A DNA stretch of 64,000 nt from Parapedobacter sp037190485 (GTDB lineage Bacteria; Bacteroidota; Bacteroidia; Sphingobacteriales; Sphingobacteriaceae): NCBI GenBank assembly GCA_037190485.1, contig JBBCJB010000016.1:1-64000 (forward strand), in the 5' to 3' direction. Of the stretch, positions 36,832 to 45,658 are shown piece after piece. Within the stretch, counting starts at the first letter, position 1. Every line of letters begins with the position of its first letter. Under the pieces are notes generated by a model. It was not told the DNA's origin, did no database searches, and was given only the letters and a program-made list of their open reading frames with translations. Made by a program: the position numbers and the translations under genes.

Positions 36832-37845
36832 TCAGGTCGAACCGCGTACCACGAGCCGCCCTTCCGAAATGGTGATTTCGGGCGGCACGTCCGTAAATCG
36901 CCTTTTGAGGGCGTCCAGCATGTGCTTGCCGGCCAATACGCCGATTTCGTAAGGTTGCTGTTCATACGTCGTCAAGCCCGGTTCGACCAATCCCGCGGCC
37001 GGATCGTTGCCAAAACCCGCCACGGCGATATCGTCTGGCACCCGAAGCCCCTTGCTTTTCAACAACTGCATCGCTTGGACCGCGCCAGCGTCATAGATCG
37101 TGCAGATCGCGTCGGGCGGCTCGGGCAATGAAAGCCAATGGTCCAACGCGTTGGATACGTTTTCCGCAAGGAAGCGGGTATGCACCACCAAGTCGCCATC
37201 AAAGGCGATTCCACGCTGGCGCAACGCAGCCATGTACCCCTGCTGCCGCAGCTTACTCGCCTGGAGGTGCTTAGGGCCGGATAGCAGCGCGATGCGCCTA
37301 CGTCCGCGCTCAATGAGGTGCTGTGTGGTTGTATACAGTCCGTTGAAATCGTCTTCAACCACCTTCGGTATCGGTAGTTCCTGGCAAATCCGGGCGAACG
37401 ATACCAACGGGAAGCCCTTTTGGTACAGCATCTTGATTTGGTCGAAATTACGCGTATCGCGCGTGTGGCAGATCAAGAACCCATCCACCCGGCTCAACAT
37501 CAAGGCCTGGATGTTCTCTTTTTCGATTTGCGGCGATTCATCAGATTGGGCAATGATGGTTCGGTAGCCCATGCGCGCTACCGCGTGCTGGATCCCGCTT
37601 ACGATGGCGGCGAAAAATGGCTTTTGGATATCCGGAATGATTACCCCTAACATCCGGGTCTCGTTCTTTATCAAACCAAGGGCCAGCATATTGGGCTGGT
37701 AATCCAATTCCTTCGCCATTTCCAAAACCGCCTTCCGCGTTTCTGGATTCACATTGGGGTTATTGGTGAGCGCGCGCGAAACCGTCGATTTCGAAATCCC
37801 CAATTTCTTCGCGATGTCAATGATGGTAATTTGATGTTTCTTCAT
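36832..37845 (-). CDS. LacI-family transcriptional regulator
   Basis: A 337-residue sugar-responsive regulator. The N-terminal helix-turn-helix is ITIIDIAKKLGISKSTVSRA with LTNNPNVNPETRKAV, followed by the hinge helix YQPNMLALGLIKNETRMLGV. The ligand domain shows VIIPDIQKPFFAAIVSGIQH, RVDGFLICHTRDTRN, AVAGFGNDPAAGLVEPGLTT and YEQQPYEIG. Start is set at 37845 (MKKHQITIID) because residues before it in the longer frame are not family-like; 37860 is possible. It is divergent from the third glycan locus and faces a 301-bp region with GGGAA/TTCCC repeats, so it most likely controls that locus and itself. Confidence 0.93.
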   Translation of the reverse strand: MKKHQITIIDIAKKLGISKSTVSRALTNNPNVNPETRKAVLEMAKELDYQPNMLALGLIKNETRMLGVIIPDIQKPFFAAIVSGIQHAVARMGYRTIIAQSDESPQIEKENIQALMLSRVDGFLICHTRDTRNFDQIKMLYQKGFPLVSFARICQELPIPKVVEDDFNGLYTTTQHLIERGRRRIALLSGPKHLQASKLRQQGYMAALRQRGIAFDGDLVVHTRFLAENVSNALDHWLSLPEPPDAICTIYDAGAVQAMQLLKSKGLRVPDDIAVAGFGNDPAAGLVEPGLTTYEQQPYEIGVLAGKHMLDALKRRFTDVPPEITISEGRLVVRGST

Positions 37846-37910
37846 TTTTTTTGATCGCATGGTGACACTTCGCAAAAATGTAAAAAAAAAATTCAAAAAA
37901 AAATACCATA

Positions 37911-37954
37911 TGGGAACGGTTGCGGGAATGTTCCCAATATAATGTTGGGAATTT
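37911..37954. promoter_or_regulatory. Candidate LacI operators: repeated TGGGAA half-sites
   Basis: TGGGAAC at 37911-37917, the palindrome GGGAATGTTCCC at 37924-37935 and TTGGGAATTT at 37945-37954 lie together in the divergent region between the LacI gene and 38147. Paired GGGAA/TTCCC half-sites are the kind of symmetric site LacI proteins bind. The block is 66-110 bp from the LacI start and just upstream of the candidate promoter of the FAD oxidoreductase gene. Apart from these elements and that promoter, the 37846-38146 gap shows only A-rich runs and no gene. Confidence 0.45.
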
Positions 37955-37969
37955 ATCGATGATAAAGCC

Positions 37970-38000
37970 TTGTTTTACAATTAAAAATGACATAGTTTAG
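37970..38000 (+). promoter_or_regulatory. Candidate promoter of the third glycan locus
   Basis: TTG at 37970-37972 and TAGTTTAG at 37993-38000 (one mismatch to TAnnTTTG) are 20 bp apart. It would give a leader of about 140 nt before the ATG at 38147. Motif-based and weak. Confidence 0.3.
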
Positions 38001-38146
38001 CGTCAGATTATGAAACTATAAGCAGCTATTAAGTAACGTTCAAGAATTCTAGATTAACGAAGCGGGCCATGCCCGTGACCCCAAAAAAATCGGGATCAAC
38101 CCGTATCGGATTGGGGAATGAAAGCATATTGTATTAACTGAAGACG

Positions 38147-39643
38147 ATGAGATTTATTGAAGAAGCAACAAGACAGATTCCGGTATTTGCCGCACCGGAT
38201 GTATTGGTAGTCGGCGCAGGGCCAGCAGGTATCGGTGCAGCCATCTCGGCGGCGCGCAATGGCGCAAAGGTCATGCTCTTGGAACGCTATGGATTCCTGG
38301 GCGGCAACCTCACCATTGCCATGGTCAATCCGATGTTTACGTTCCACGATGTCAAGGGCAAGCAGGTCATTCGGGGCATTGCCGGTGAGCTAGTCGACCG
38401 GCTGGTGACACTCAAATCATCGCAGGGGCACGTTACCGACCTGACGTTCGACAATGCATCGATGACCCCGTTCGATCCCGAAGGCATGAAATACCTGCTC
38501 TTCCAATTGGTGCGTGAAGCTGGGGTGGAATTGCTACTTCACACGTGGGCCGTTGGCGTAACGCGCGAGGGCGGCCGGGTCGAGGCGGTCATCATCGAGA
38601 ACAAGTCCGGTAGGCAAGCTATCACGCCGAGGTACGTTATCGATTGCTCGGCAGATGCAGACATCGCCGCTTGGGCTGGTGCGCCGTTCGTGAAGGGACG
38701 CGAGGAAGACGGAGCGATGCAACCCGTCACGCTGTTTTTCCGCATCGGTGGCATCAACATGACGGGCCTGCGCGCATGGATGAAAGGCAACCGTGACCTG
38801 TTGAAAGACGCTCCTACCGACGCCGAAATCGATTCCAGCAAGGCCATCGCTTTCCTGGGGTTGAAACAGCTGGTTAAACTCGGCATGGAAAACGGCGAAT
38901 TCCCGAAAGACGCAGCGCCGCGTATCCTTTTCTATGAACTACCCCAGGATGGCCAGATTGCTGTCAACGCCACCCGTCTGCAAGGCATCGACGGCACCAA
39001 TGCCGCCGACTTGACCCGAGCCGAACATGAAACACGGGTGCAAGCCTGGGAAATCCACAAATTCCTGCAAAAATATGTTGGCGGTTTCGAGGGATCCTAC
39101 ATCCTGGACACCGGTGCACAGGTCGGCGTACGGGAGACGCGGCACATCCGCGGCGACTACCAGCTCACGGAAGACGATGTGCTGGCAAACCGGGCGTTCG
39201 ACGATGGTATCGCGTGCGGTACTTTTGCCATCGACATCCACCCGCCCGAAGGCGAACAACAGATATTCACGGGCTCAGGCAAAGCCGTCTATGAGGTGCC
39301 TTATCGCACCTTGTTACCCCAAGGCTTGGACAATGTGTTGGTTGCCGGCCGAAGCATTTCAGCCACGCATGCGGCCTTCGGCTCCTCACGCGTCATGGCC
39401 ACTTGCATGGCCATTGGCCAAGGCGCAGGGCTGGCCGTAGCCAACCTGGTCAACCAAGATGGCGGCGACGTGCGGAGCGTGGACGTGGCACAGCTTCGGC
39501 AACAGTTGATCGAACAAGGCCAATACCTGCTTGGCATGGCCGACGACCTGCCGGCCGATTCGTCGTTGGTGCTTGATAAGGGCGAAGGCTCCGGCGCTAC
39601 CGCTTCGCACTTCAATCCTTTCAAAGACAAGAACCATGGGTAG
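38147..39643 (+). CDS. FAD-dependent oxidoreductase, cytosolic (FAD_oxidored family)
   Basis: A 498-residue protein without signal peptide. The FAD site PDVLVVGAGPAGIGAAISAA (residues 17-36) has the classic GxGxxG glycines, followed by YGFLGGNLTIAMVNPMF; the family C-terminal part is LDNVLVAGRSISATHAAFGS, RVMATCMAIGQGAGLAVANL. It opens the third locus and overlaps the MFS transporter start by 8 bp, so the two are translationally coupled. I infer that it oxidises the compound the MFS protein imports, possibly a sugar acid or sugar alcohol. Of the five relatives in the window, this is the shortest and has no extra domain. Confidence 0.86.
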   Translation: MRFIEEATRQIPVFAAPDVLVVGAGPAGIGAAISAARNGAKVMLLERYGFLGGNLTIAMVNPMFTFHDVKGKQVIRGIAGELVDRLVTLKSSQGHVTDLTFDNASMTPFDPEGMKYLLFQLVREAGVELLLHTWAVGVTREGGRVEAVIIENKSGRQAITPRYVIDCSADADIAAWAGAPFVKGREEDGAMQPVTLFFRIGGINMTGLRAWMKGNRDLLKDAPTDAEIDSSKAIAFLGLKQLVKLGMENGEFPKDAAPRILFYELPQDGQIAVNATRLQGIDGTNAADLTRAEHETRVQAWEIHKFLQKYVGGFEGSYILDTGAQVGVRETRHIRGDYQLTEDDVLANRAFDDGIACGTFAIDIHPPEGEQQIFTGSGKAVYEVPYRTLLPQGLDNVLVAGRSISATHAAFGSSRVMATCMAIGQGAGLAVANLVNQDGGDVRSVDVAQLRQQLIEQGQYLLGMADDLPADSSLVLDKGEGSGATASHFNPFKDKNHG

Positions 39644-40901
39644 GTCTTCTGGCAATATCCGTTGGGGTATCGCGGTGCTGCTGTTCTTTGCATCCACGCT
39701 GAATTACCTAGATCGACAGGTATTGTCTGTGCTGGCACCGACAATACAGGCCGAGCTCGGGCTCACGGACGTCGATTATGCATTCATCACCTCGTCGTTC
39801 CTGCTCAGTTATACGGTCATGTATGCCGTCAGCGGCACGCTGGTGGATCGGCTTGGTACGCGCAAGAGTTTCCTGTGGGCGGTCGGCGGTTGGTCCATCG
39901 CCAACCTCCTTCACGCGTTCGCGAAAACGGCCATGCAATTTTCCGTCTTCCGGTTCCTCCTCGGTATCGCCGAATCGGCCAATTTCCCGGCTGGCGTCAA
40001 GGCCGCCTCCGAGTGGTTCCCGCTTCGGGAACGCGCGCTCGCCATCGGCATGCTCAATGCCGGGTCGTCGGCCGGTGCGGCCATCGCGATTCCGCTCGTA
40101 TCGGTTATTGCCGTACAATTCAACTGGCAGGCGGCATTCATGGTTACCGGTTTGCTGGGCTTGATCTGGATGTTTTTCTGGCGACGCCAATACTACCTTC
40201 CGCAAGACCATCCGCGGATCACGCCGGAAGAACGCGAACTCATCCAGGATGGAGAGGCCGAACCGCCGCGCGAAACCGAAAAGACTGGTATCTGGAGGCT
40301 ATTGCGCATGCGCCAAGCATGGGGTTGCCTTTGCGCGCGCATCTTCATCGATCCCATCACTTACTTCCTGATTTTCTGGATACCGAAATACCTCCAGGAA
40401 CAGCAAGGGCTTACCCTGGATCAGATGGGCTACTTCGCCTGGATCCCATTCGTCGTGCTGGCCGTAGGTACGCTGTTGGGCGGCATCATCCCGCGATGGC
40501 TCATCAATCGAATGGGTTGGTCGCTGAACCGCTCGCGAAAAACGGTGATGCTTTCTGCATCACTGCTGATACCGGTCTGTTGCGCCGTGTTGTTCAATGC
40601 GCCAGGGATGACCGTTGCGATTGTCGCGATTGCCGGCATCATGTTGGGGCACGGCCTGTGGGGCAACATCACCATCCCGGCCGAAGTGTTCCCTCGCCAC
40701 GTACAGGGTACCCTCACCGGCATCGGCGGCACGCTGGGCGGCGTGGCTGGCATCCTATCGCAACTATCCGTCGGATGGACGGTACAGCACCTGTCGTACG
40801 CGCCGATATTCATCGGCATCGGCATCGCTTACCTGTTCACGCTGCTTTGCGTACAGCTGTTGACGGGCAGGCTGGGAGAAATAATTACGTTAACCAAATA
40901 A
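39636..40901 (+). CDS. MFS transporter (anion:cation symporter / hexuronate-type)
   Basis: A 421-residue inner-membrane permease with 12 predicted helices. It starts MGRSSGNIRWGIAVLLFFAS and continues NYLDRQVLSVLAPTIQAELG, the N-terminal pattern of the ACS family (ExuT/GudP-like: NYxDRxxLSxxAPxI). The motif VDRLGTRKSF after helix 2 is the MFS loop signature, and RFLLGIAESANFPAGVKAAS is typical of ACS members. Such proteins import hexuronates, glucarate or other organic anions with protons. The start codon lies inside the end of the FAD oxidoreductase gene. The third locus therefore has its own uptake route behind SusC/SusD. Confidence 0.92.
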   Translation: MGRSSGNIRWGIAVLLFFASTLNYLDRQVLSVLAPTIQAELGLTDVDYAFITSSFLLSYTVMYAVSGTLVDRLGTRKSFLWAVGGWSIANLLHAFAKTAMQFSVFRFLLGIAESANFPAGVKAASEWFPLRERALAIGMLNAGSSAGAAIAIPLVSVIAVQFNWQAAFMVTGLLGLIWMFFWRRQYYLPQDHPRITPEERELIQDGEAEPPRETEKTGIWRLLRMRQAWGCLCARIFIDPITYFLIFWIPKYLQEQQGLTLDQMGYFAWIPFVVLAVGTLLGGIIPRWLINRMGWSLNRSRKTVMLSASLLIPVCCAVLFNAPGMTVAIVAIAGIMLGHGLWGNITIPAEVFPRHVQGTLTGIGGTLGGVAGILSQLSVGWTVQHLSYAPIFIGIGIAYLFTLLCVQLLTGRLGEIITLTK

Positions 40902-40909
40902 TAAATCCA

Positions 40910-43900
40910 ATGAGTAAACCATTTTGTAAACCATTATGTCGCCTCGGGCTGGGAACATTCACCCTGTTGCTGGCCCTGTCGCAAGCGCTGTTCGCACAGC
41001 AACGTACCCCCGTGAGCGGGGTTGTCACGGACGACCAAGACTTACCGCTTGCCGGTGTAACCGTGACGCTTGGCGGAACGGGCAATGCGCTGACCACCAC
41101 CGACGGTTCTGGCAGGTTCCTGGTAGAGGTCTCCGCCGACGCTACGCTTGTATTTTCACTCATCGGCTTTACCCCGACCGAGGTGAACACCGCCGGCAAC
41201 CGTCAATTGCGCGTGGTGCTCACGCCATCCCTCTCTGCGCTTGATGAAGTCGTGGTGGTCGGCTTCGGCACCACCAAGAAAGTGAACCTTACTGGCGCTG
41301 TCACGGCAGTATCGGGCGACGAGGTCGCCAAGCGGCAAGTGGGGCAGACGTCCATGGCCTTGCAGGGCATGGCTCCGGGCGTCACCGTCACGCAAAGCAA
41401 CGGACAACCCGGCACTGATGGTGGTGCCATCCGCATCCGGGGCATCGGAACCCTGAACAATTCGAATCCACTGGTGCTCGTGGACGGCGTGGTGATGTCG
41501 CTCGACCACATCGACGTATCGACCATCGAATCCATTTCTGTGCTGAAGGACGCGGCGTCATCCGCAATCTATGGCTCACGGGCGGCCAATGGGGTCATCC
41601 TCGTCACCACCAAACGCGGCAAAACGGGCCAATTCTCGCTATCGTACGATGCCTACGTGGGCCGACAGCGCCCCACCGATATGCCGAAGATGGTCGGCGG
41701 GCTGGACCACATGAACCTGATCAACGAAGCGCACACCAACGTCGGGCGGTCGCCATTGTTTTCGGAAGACTATATCCGGGATTACATCGCCAATAAAACC
41801 AGCGACCCAGACCGGTATCCGGATGTCAATTGGCAGGACGAAGTGCTCACTGGCAGTGGCATCCAGCAAAACCATGCGCTCGGCATCATGGGCGGCACGG
41901 ACAAGCTACAGTTTTTCGGCACTTTTGGCTATCTCAACCAGGCCGGCATCATCGAGAACGTCAATTTCCAGCGGTATTACTTCCGGTTAAACACCAATAT
42001 CCAGATCAACCCTAAACTCCGGGGATCGTTTGACCTCTATGTGCGCAACAATAACCGCAAATCCGTGGCCGAAGGATCGCACTTTGCCACCCCAGCAGCC
42101 TTTAGTGCAAGTACATCCACCGGCATGATCTTCGGGCTGATGAACAAGCTCCCCGCTACACAGGCCGCACGTTATACGAACGGACTGTGGGCGGAGGGAC
42201 AGAACGGCGCCAACCCAGCCGCCATTATCCATGAAGGTGGCTGGTGGCAACAAACAAGTACGCCGATTGCGGGCAACTTCGCCTTGGAATACAAACCCAT
42301 CCAATCGCTGACCGCGCGCGTGGCCTATGCACCCACCTATGAACAGCCGGTTACGCGTTCGTTCAGCAACGTCATCAAGACCTATGACGCCGATGGCACC
42401 CGCCGTTTCTCCGTGCCGGCGATCAACGAGTTGAATGAAGATGCTGGCAACGATCGGCTCGACCAGATTGAGGCTACATTGGCGTTTTCGAAAGGTTTCG
42501 GCCCACATAACGTTGGCGCGCTTGGCGGCTATCAATACCTTACCGGCATAAACCGGGGGTTCAATGCATTCCGCGACAACTTCCTTTTCCCCGACTATAC
42601 CGAACTCTCGGCGGGTTCTTCAGAGAACATGCGCAACGGCGGCTCGGCCACCGACTGGACGTTGATTTCCTATTTCGGACGCGTGAACTACGACTACCTT
42701 GGCAAGTACCTGTTTGAAGCGAACATCCGGTACGACGGTTCCTCGCGCTTTGCAGAGGGCAATAAATGGGGTACGTTCCCTTCGTTCTCGGCCGGGTGGC
42801 GCCTATCGGAGGAGAATTTCATGGCTGGCACCAAAAATTACCTGGATGACCTCAAGCTCCGTGTTTCATGGGGTCGCCTGGGCAACCAGGAAATCGGCAG
42901 CAACTACCCTTTCGCGCCCGTCGCCTCATTGGCACCGCGGTACATCTCTGGCGACGAGGTTCGCAACGGTGCCGCTATCCTGAACCTGGCCAATACGAAT
43001 ATCTCATGGGAAACCACCGAGATGGCCAATTATGGGTTGGACATCCGGTTGTTGCGCAACCTGTCGATCACGTTCGACTATTACCGGAAAACCACCCGTG
43101 GCATCCTATTGGAACTGAGTATCCCGAAAACCATGGGCGTGGGCGCACCGTTCCAGAACGCCGGTGTCGTCGAGAACAATGGCTGGGATGTCCAAGTGGA
43201 CTATAACCGTTCGCATGGTAAATTCCGGTATTCCGCCACCGCGACGCTCTCGGACGTGCGCAACAAGGTAGTGGACATCAAGGGGATCCAGCAGACCGGT
43301 ACCATCGTCAATCGGGAAGGCTACGCCATGAATTCGCTTTTCCTGCTTAGGTCGCAAGGTTTGCTATCTACCGCCGATTTCGGTGCAGACGGCCAATACC
43401 TGCACGCCGTCCCCCAATTCGGGGTGGTGGCCCCAGGCGACATCCGATACCTTGACGCAGACGGCAACAACATCGTCAACAACAACGATCGCGAAGTCCT
43501 GGGCAGTACGATACCCCGATATACCTACGGCCTGAACCTTTCGTTCGGCTACGGCGATTTTGACCTATCTGGCCTTTTCCAAGGTGTCGGCAAGCGTGAC
43601 GGGTATCTTTCCGGAAGCGCGATCCTGCCATTTCTGGCTGGCGGTACCGCTTACGAATACCAAAAAAACCGGTGGACGCCGGAAACCCCGGATGCGGAGT
43701 TCCCGCGTTATGCATTCGGCGAGAACCACAACCACCAAAACTCCGATTTCTGGATGCGCAGTGCCGCCTATCTTCGCATCAAGAACCTGCAACTGGGCTA
43801 CACGATTCCTAAAACGGCGCTGCAACGCATCGGGGTTCAGGGTGCCCGCCTATACCTTTCTGGCGAGAACCTCTTTACGTTTGACAGTTTCTGGCCGGGC

Positions 43901-43987
43901 TGGGATCCGGAGATCTCCGCGGCCAGCAACGGGGCTTACTACCCCCAGGTCACAACGTACAATATCGGATTGAATGTCAAACTTTAA
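40910..43987 (+). CDS. SusC/RagA TonB-dependent outer-membrane transporter
   Basis: A 1025-residue outer-membrane importer. ATG 40910 follows the MFS stop by 8 bp; the open frame extends far upstream across the MFS gene but that part is not protein-like. Signal peptide up to about residue 30 (LALSQALFAQ), carboxypeptidase-regulatory-like domain with VSGVVTDDQDLPLAGVTVTL, SusC signature LDEVVVVGFGTTKKVNLTGA (111-130), plug with AIRIRGIGTLNNSNPLVLVD, and barrel ending TTYNIGLNVKL. No STN domain, consistent with LacI control. It partners the SusD gene starting 10 bp downstream. Confidence 0.95.
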   Translation: MSKPFCKPLCRLGLGTFTLLLALSQALFAQQRTPVSGVVTDDQDLPLAGVTVTLGGTGNALTTTDGSGRFLVEVSADATLVFSLIGFTPTEVNTAGNRQLRVVLTPSLSALDEVVVVGFGTTKKVNLTGAVTAVSGDEVAKRQVGQTSMALQGMAPGVTVTQSNGQPGTDGGAIRIRGIGTLNNSNPLVLVDGVVMSLDHIDVSTIESISVLKDAASSAIYGSRAANGVILVTTKRGKTGQFSLSYDAYVGRQRPTDMPKMVGGLDHMNLINEAHTNVGRSPLFSEDYIRDYIANKTSDPDRYPDVNWQDEVLTGSGIQQNHALGIMGGTDKLQFFGTFGYLNQAGIIENVNFQRYYFRLNTNIQINPKLRGSFDLYVRNNNRKSVAEGSHFATPAAFSASTSTGMIFGLMNKLPATQAARYTNGLWAEGQNGANPAAIIHEGGWWQQTSTPIAGNFALEYKPIQSLTARVAYAPTYEQPVTRSFSNVIKTYDADGTRRFSVPAINELNEDAGNDRLDQIEATLAFSKGFGPHNVGALGGYQYLTGINRGFNAFRDNFLFPDYTELSAGSSENMRNGGSATDWTLISYFGRVNYDYLGKYLFEANIRYDGSSRFAEGNKWGTFPSFSAGWRLSEENFMAGTKNYLDDLKLRVSWGRLGNQEIGSNYPFAPVASLAPRYISGDEVRNGAAILNLANTNISWETTEMANYGLDIRLLRNLSITFDYYRKTTRGILLELSIPKTMGVGAPFQNAGVVENNGWDVQVDYNRSHGKFRYSATATLSDVRNKVVDIKGIQQTGTIVNREGYAMNSLFLLRSQGLLSTADFGADGQYLHAVPQFGVVAPGDIRYLDADGNNIVNNNDREVLGSTIPRYTYGLNLSFGYGDFDLSGLFQGVGKRDGYLSGSAILPFLAGGTAYEYQKNRWTPETPDAEFPRYAFGENHNHQNSDFWMRSAAYLRIKNLQLGYTIPKTALQRIGVQGARLYLSGENLFTFDSFWPGWDPEISAASNGAYYPQVTTYNIGLNVKL

Positions 43988-43997
43988 TCGAACGGAC

Positions 43998-45632
43998 ATG
44001 AAGAAATCACTTATCATTATCACAGCCATCCTGTTTTTCGGATGCAGCAATGACCTAGAGAAATTCCCGTTGGACGCCCCGTCTACGGATACCTTTCTGA
44101 AAACGGAAGCGGAGTTGCAGGCTGCCATTGTTGGATGCCTGAGTCCATTGAACCTTCGGTTCGGCGAAAATCCGTACATCATCGTATTTGACATGTTCTC
44201 GGACATCGCTGCCAACCGCGATGTAACGCCCCACGCGATGTGGGGCACCCCCACGACGAACTACGTCAACAACATGTGGAACACGATGTACACGGTCATC
44301 GCCCGCTGTAACTTCGTCATCGACAACATCGACCGGGTGGAATCGTCGAGCGAAGCCGTCATCAATCGTGCACTGGGCGAAGCCCGTTTCCTACGTGCGT
44401 ATAGCTATGCGGTACTGATACAGCTGTATGGCGACGTGCCGTTGGTCACGACCACGCTTCCCCTCGCCGATGCCTACGTATCGCGCGATTCCAAAACGGC
44501 AGTCGTCGATTTTATCTTGACCGAGCTTGATGCCGCCGCCACGCTGCTTCCCCTGGCCAATGAGCCCAACACCATGACCATACCACAAGGGGCAGCGTGG
44601 GCCTTGGCGTCCCGGGTGGCCCTTTACAACGGACGTTGGAACGAATCCATCGCCGCCGCAACGAAGGTCATGGCGCAAGAAGGCACGCAATACGTGTTGC
44701 ATCCGGACTATGGCACCATCACCCACCGTGCGGGCAAGACATCCAAAGAGGTGATTTGGGCCATCCAATTCAACTATACGGACATCATCCAAGAAACACC
44801 CGTGTCTTTCCGCTCACGCATGGCCGCTGGATTCAGCAACCGCATGCCCGTACAATCGCTGGTAGATTCTTACGATTGCATAGACGGTCTGTCCATTGAC
44901 AAATCGCCCTTGTATGATCCCAAGAAACCTTATGAAAACCGCGACCCTCGGTTGGGCATGAGCATCGCGCTTCCCGGTTCTGTTTATTACGGATACCAGT
45001 TCGAGACCCACAAGGATAGCCTTCAATGCTGGAACTACAACGTGACGCCTGCGGTACGCGTCGCTAATCTAGACGCCACCCACACGTTCGCCAGCTTCGC
45101 CGGTTACTGTTGGCGCAAATATGCCGACCCTGCCGAAGAACACGCTACCCGATCGGACATCAACCCCATCATCATGCGGTATGCCGAAGTATTGCTTAAC
45201 TATGCCGAAGCCAAGTTAGAAGGAGGCCAGATCGATGACGAACTCTACGAAGCGATTAACAAGATCCGTCGTCGTGTGGACATGCCCGAAATCGCCAAAG
45301 GCCAGACCGCAGCGGCGCTGCGCACCATCATCCGCAAGGAACGCAAGGTCGAATTCGCTGGCGAGGGCCTACGTTACGCCGACATCCTGCGTTGGGAAAT
45401 CGCCGACCACGTCCTCAACGGGCCCTGTTACGGCAGGATACCCCGGGGGCTGCTCGCTTCCGCACCCACGTTCGACGTGAACGGAACGCCTAATTATGCA
45501 TCCGTGTCAAATGCGTCCGAAATGCGCGTTATCCAGACGAGGTTATTCAATCCGCAGGCAAACTACCTATGGCCCATTCCGGATATCGAGCTGCAGACCA
45601 ATAAAAACCTGACGCCGAATCCGGGTTATTAA
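43998..45632 (+). CDS. SusD/RagB family glycan-binding lipoprotein
   Basis: A 544-residue lipoprotein. The ATG at 43998 (MKKSLIIITAILFFGCSNDL) gives a clean lipobox with Cys16; an upstream in-frame ATG lies within the SusC end and is not used. SusD marks: GEARFLRAYSYAVLIQLYGD with VPLVTTT, INPIIMRYAEVLLNYAEAKL, IRKERKVEFAGEGLRYADIL and the end NYLWPIPDIELQTNKNLTPN. Together with SusC it delivers the substrate to the two periplasmic GH51 enzymes encoded next. Ligand inferred to contain arabinofuranose. Confidence 0.94.
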   Translation: MKKSLIIITAILFFGCSNDLEKFPLDAPSTDTFLKTEAELQAAIVGCLSPLNLRFGENPYIIVFDMFSDIAANRDVTPHAMWGTPTTNYVNNMWNTMYTVIARCNFVIDNIDRVESSSEAVINRALGEARFLRAYSYAVLIQLYGDVPLVTTTLPLADAYVSRDSKTAVVDFILTELDAAATLLPLANEPNTMTIPQGAAWALASRVALYNGRWNESIAAATKVMAQEGTQYVLHPDYGTITHRAGKTSKEVIWAIQFNYTDIIQETPVSFRSRMAAGFSNRMPVQSLVDSYDCIDGLSIDKSPLYDPKKPYENRDPRLGMSIALPGSVYYGYQFETHKDSLQCWNYNVTPAVRVANLDATHTFASFAGYCWRKYADPAEEHATRSDINPIIMRYAEVLLNYAEAKLEGGQIDDELYEAINKIRRRVDMPEIAKGQTAAALRTIIRKERKVEFAGEGLRYADILRWEIADHVLNGPCYGRIPRGLLASAPTFDVNGTPNYASVSNASEMRVIQTRLFNPQANYLWPIPDIELQTNKNLTPNPGY

Positions 45633-45658
45633 CGGCTATACAATTAACTTCGCAACGG

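Noticed and set aside
39662..40909. Long open frame continuous with SusC across the MFS gene
   Set aside because: It has no stop over 1.2 kb, but the translated part is rich in Arg, His and Pro and not protein-like; the other frame encodes a clear MFS permease. It is a GC-rich shadow; SusC starts at 40910.
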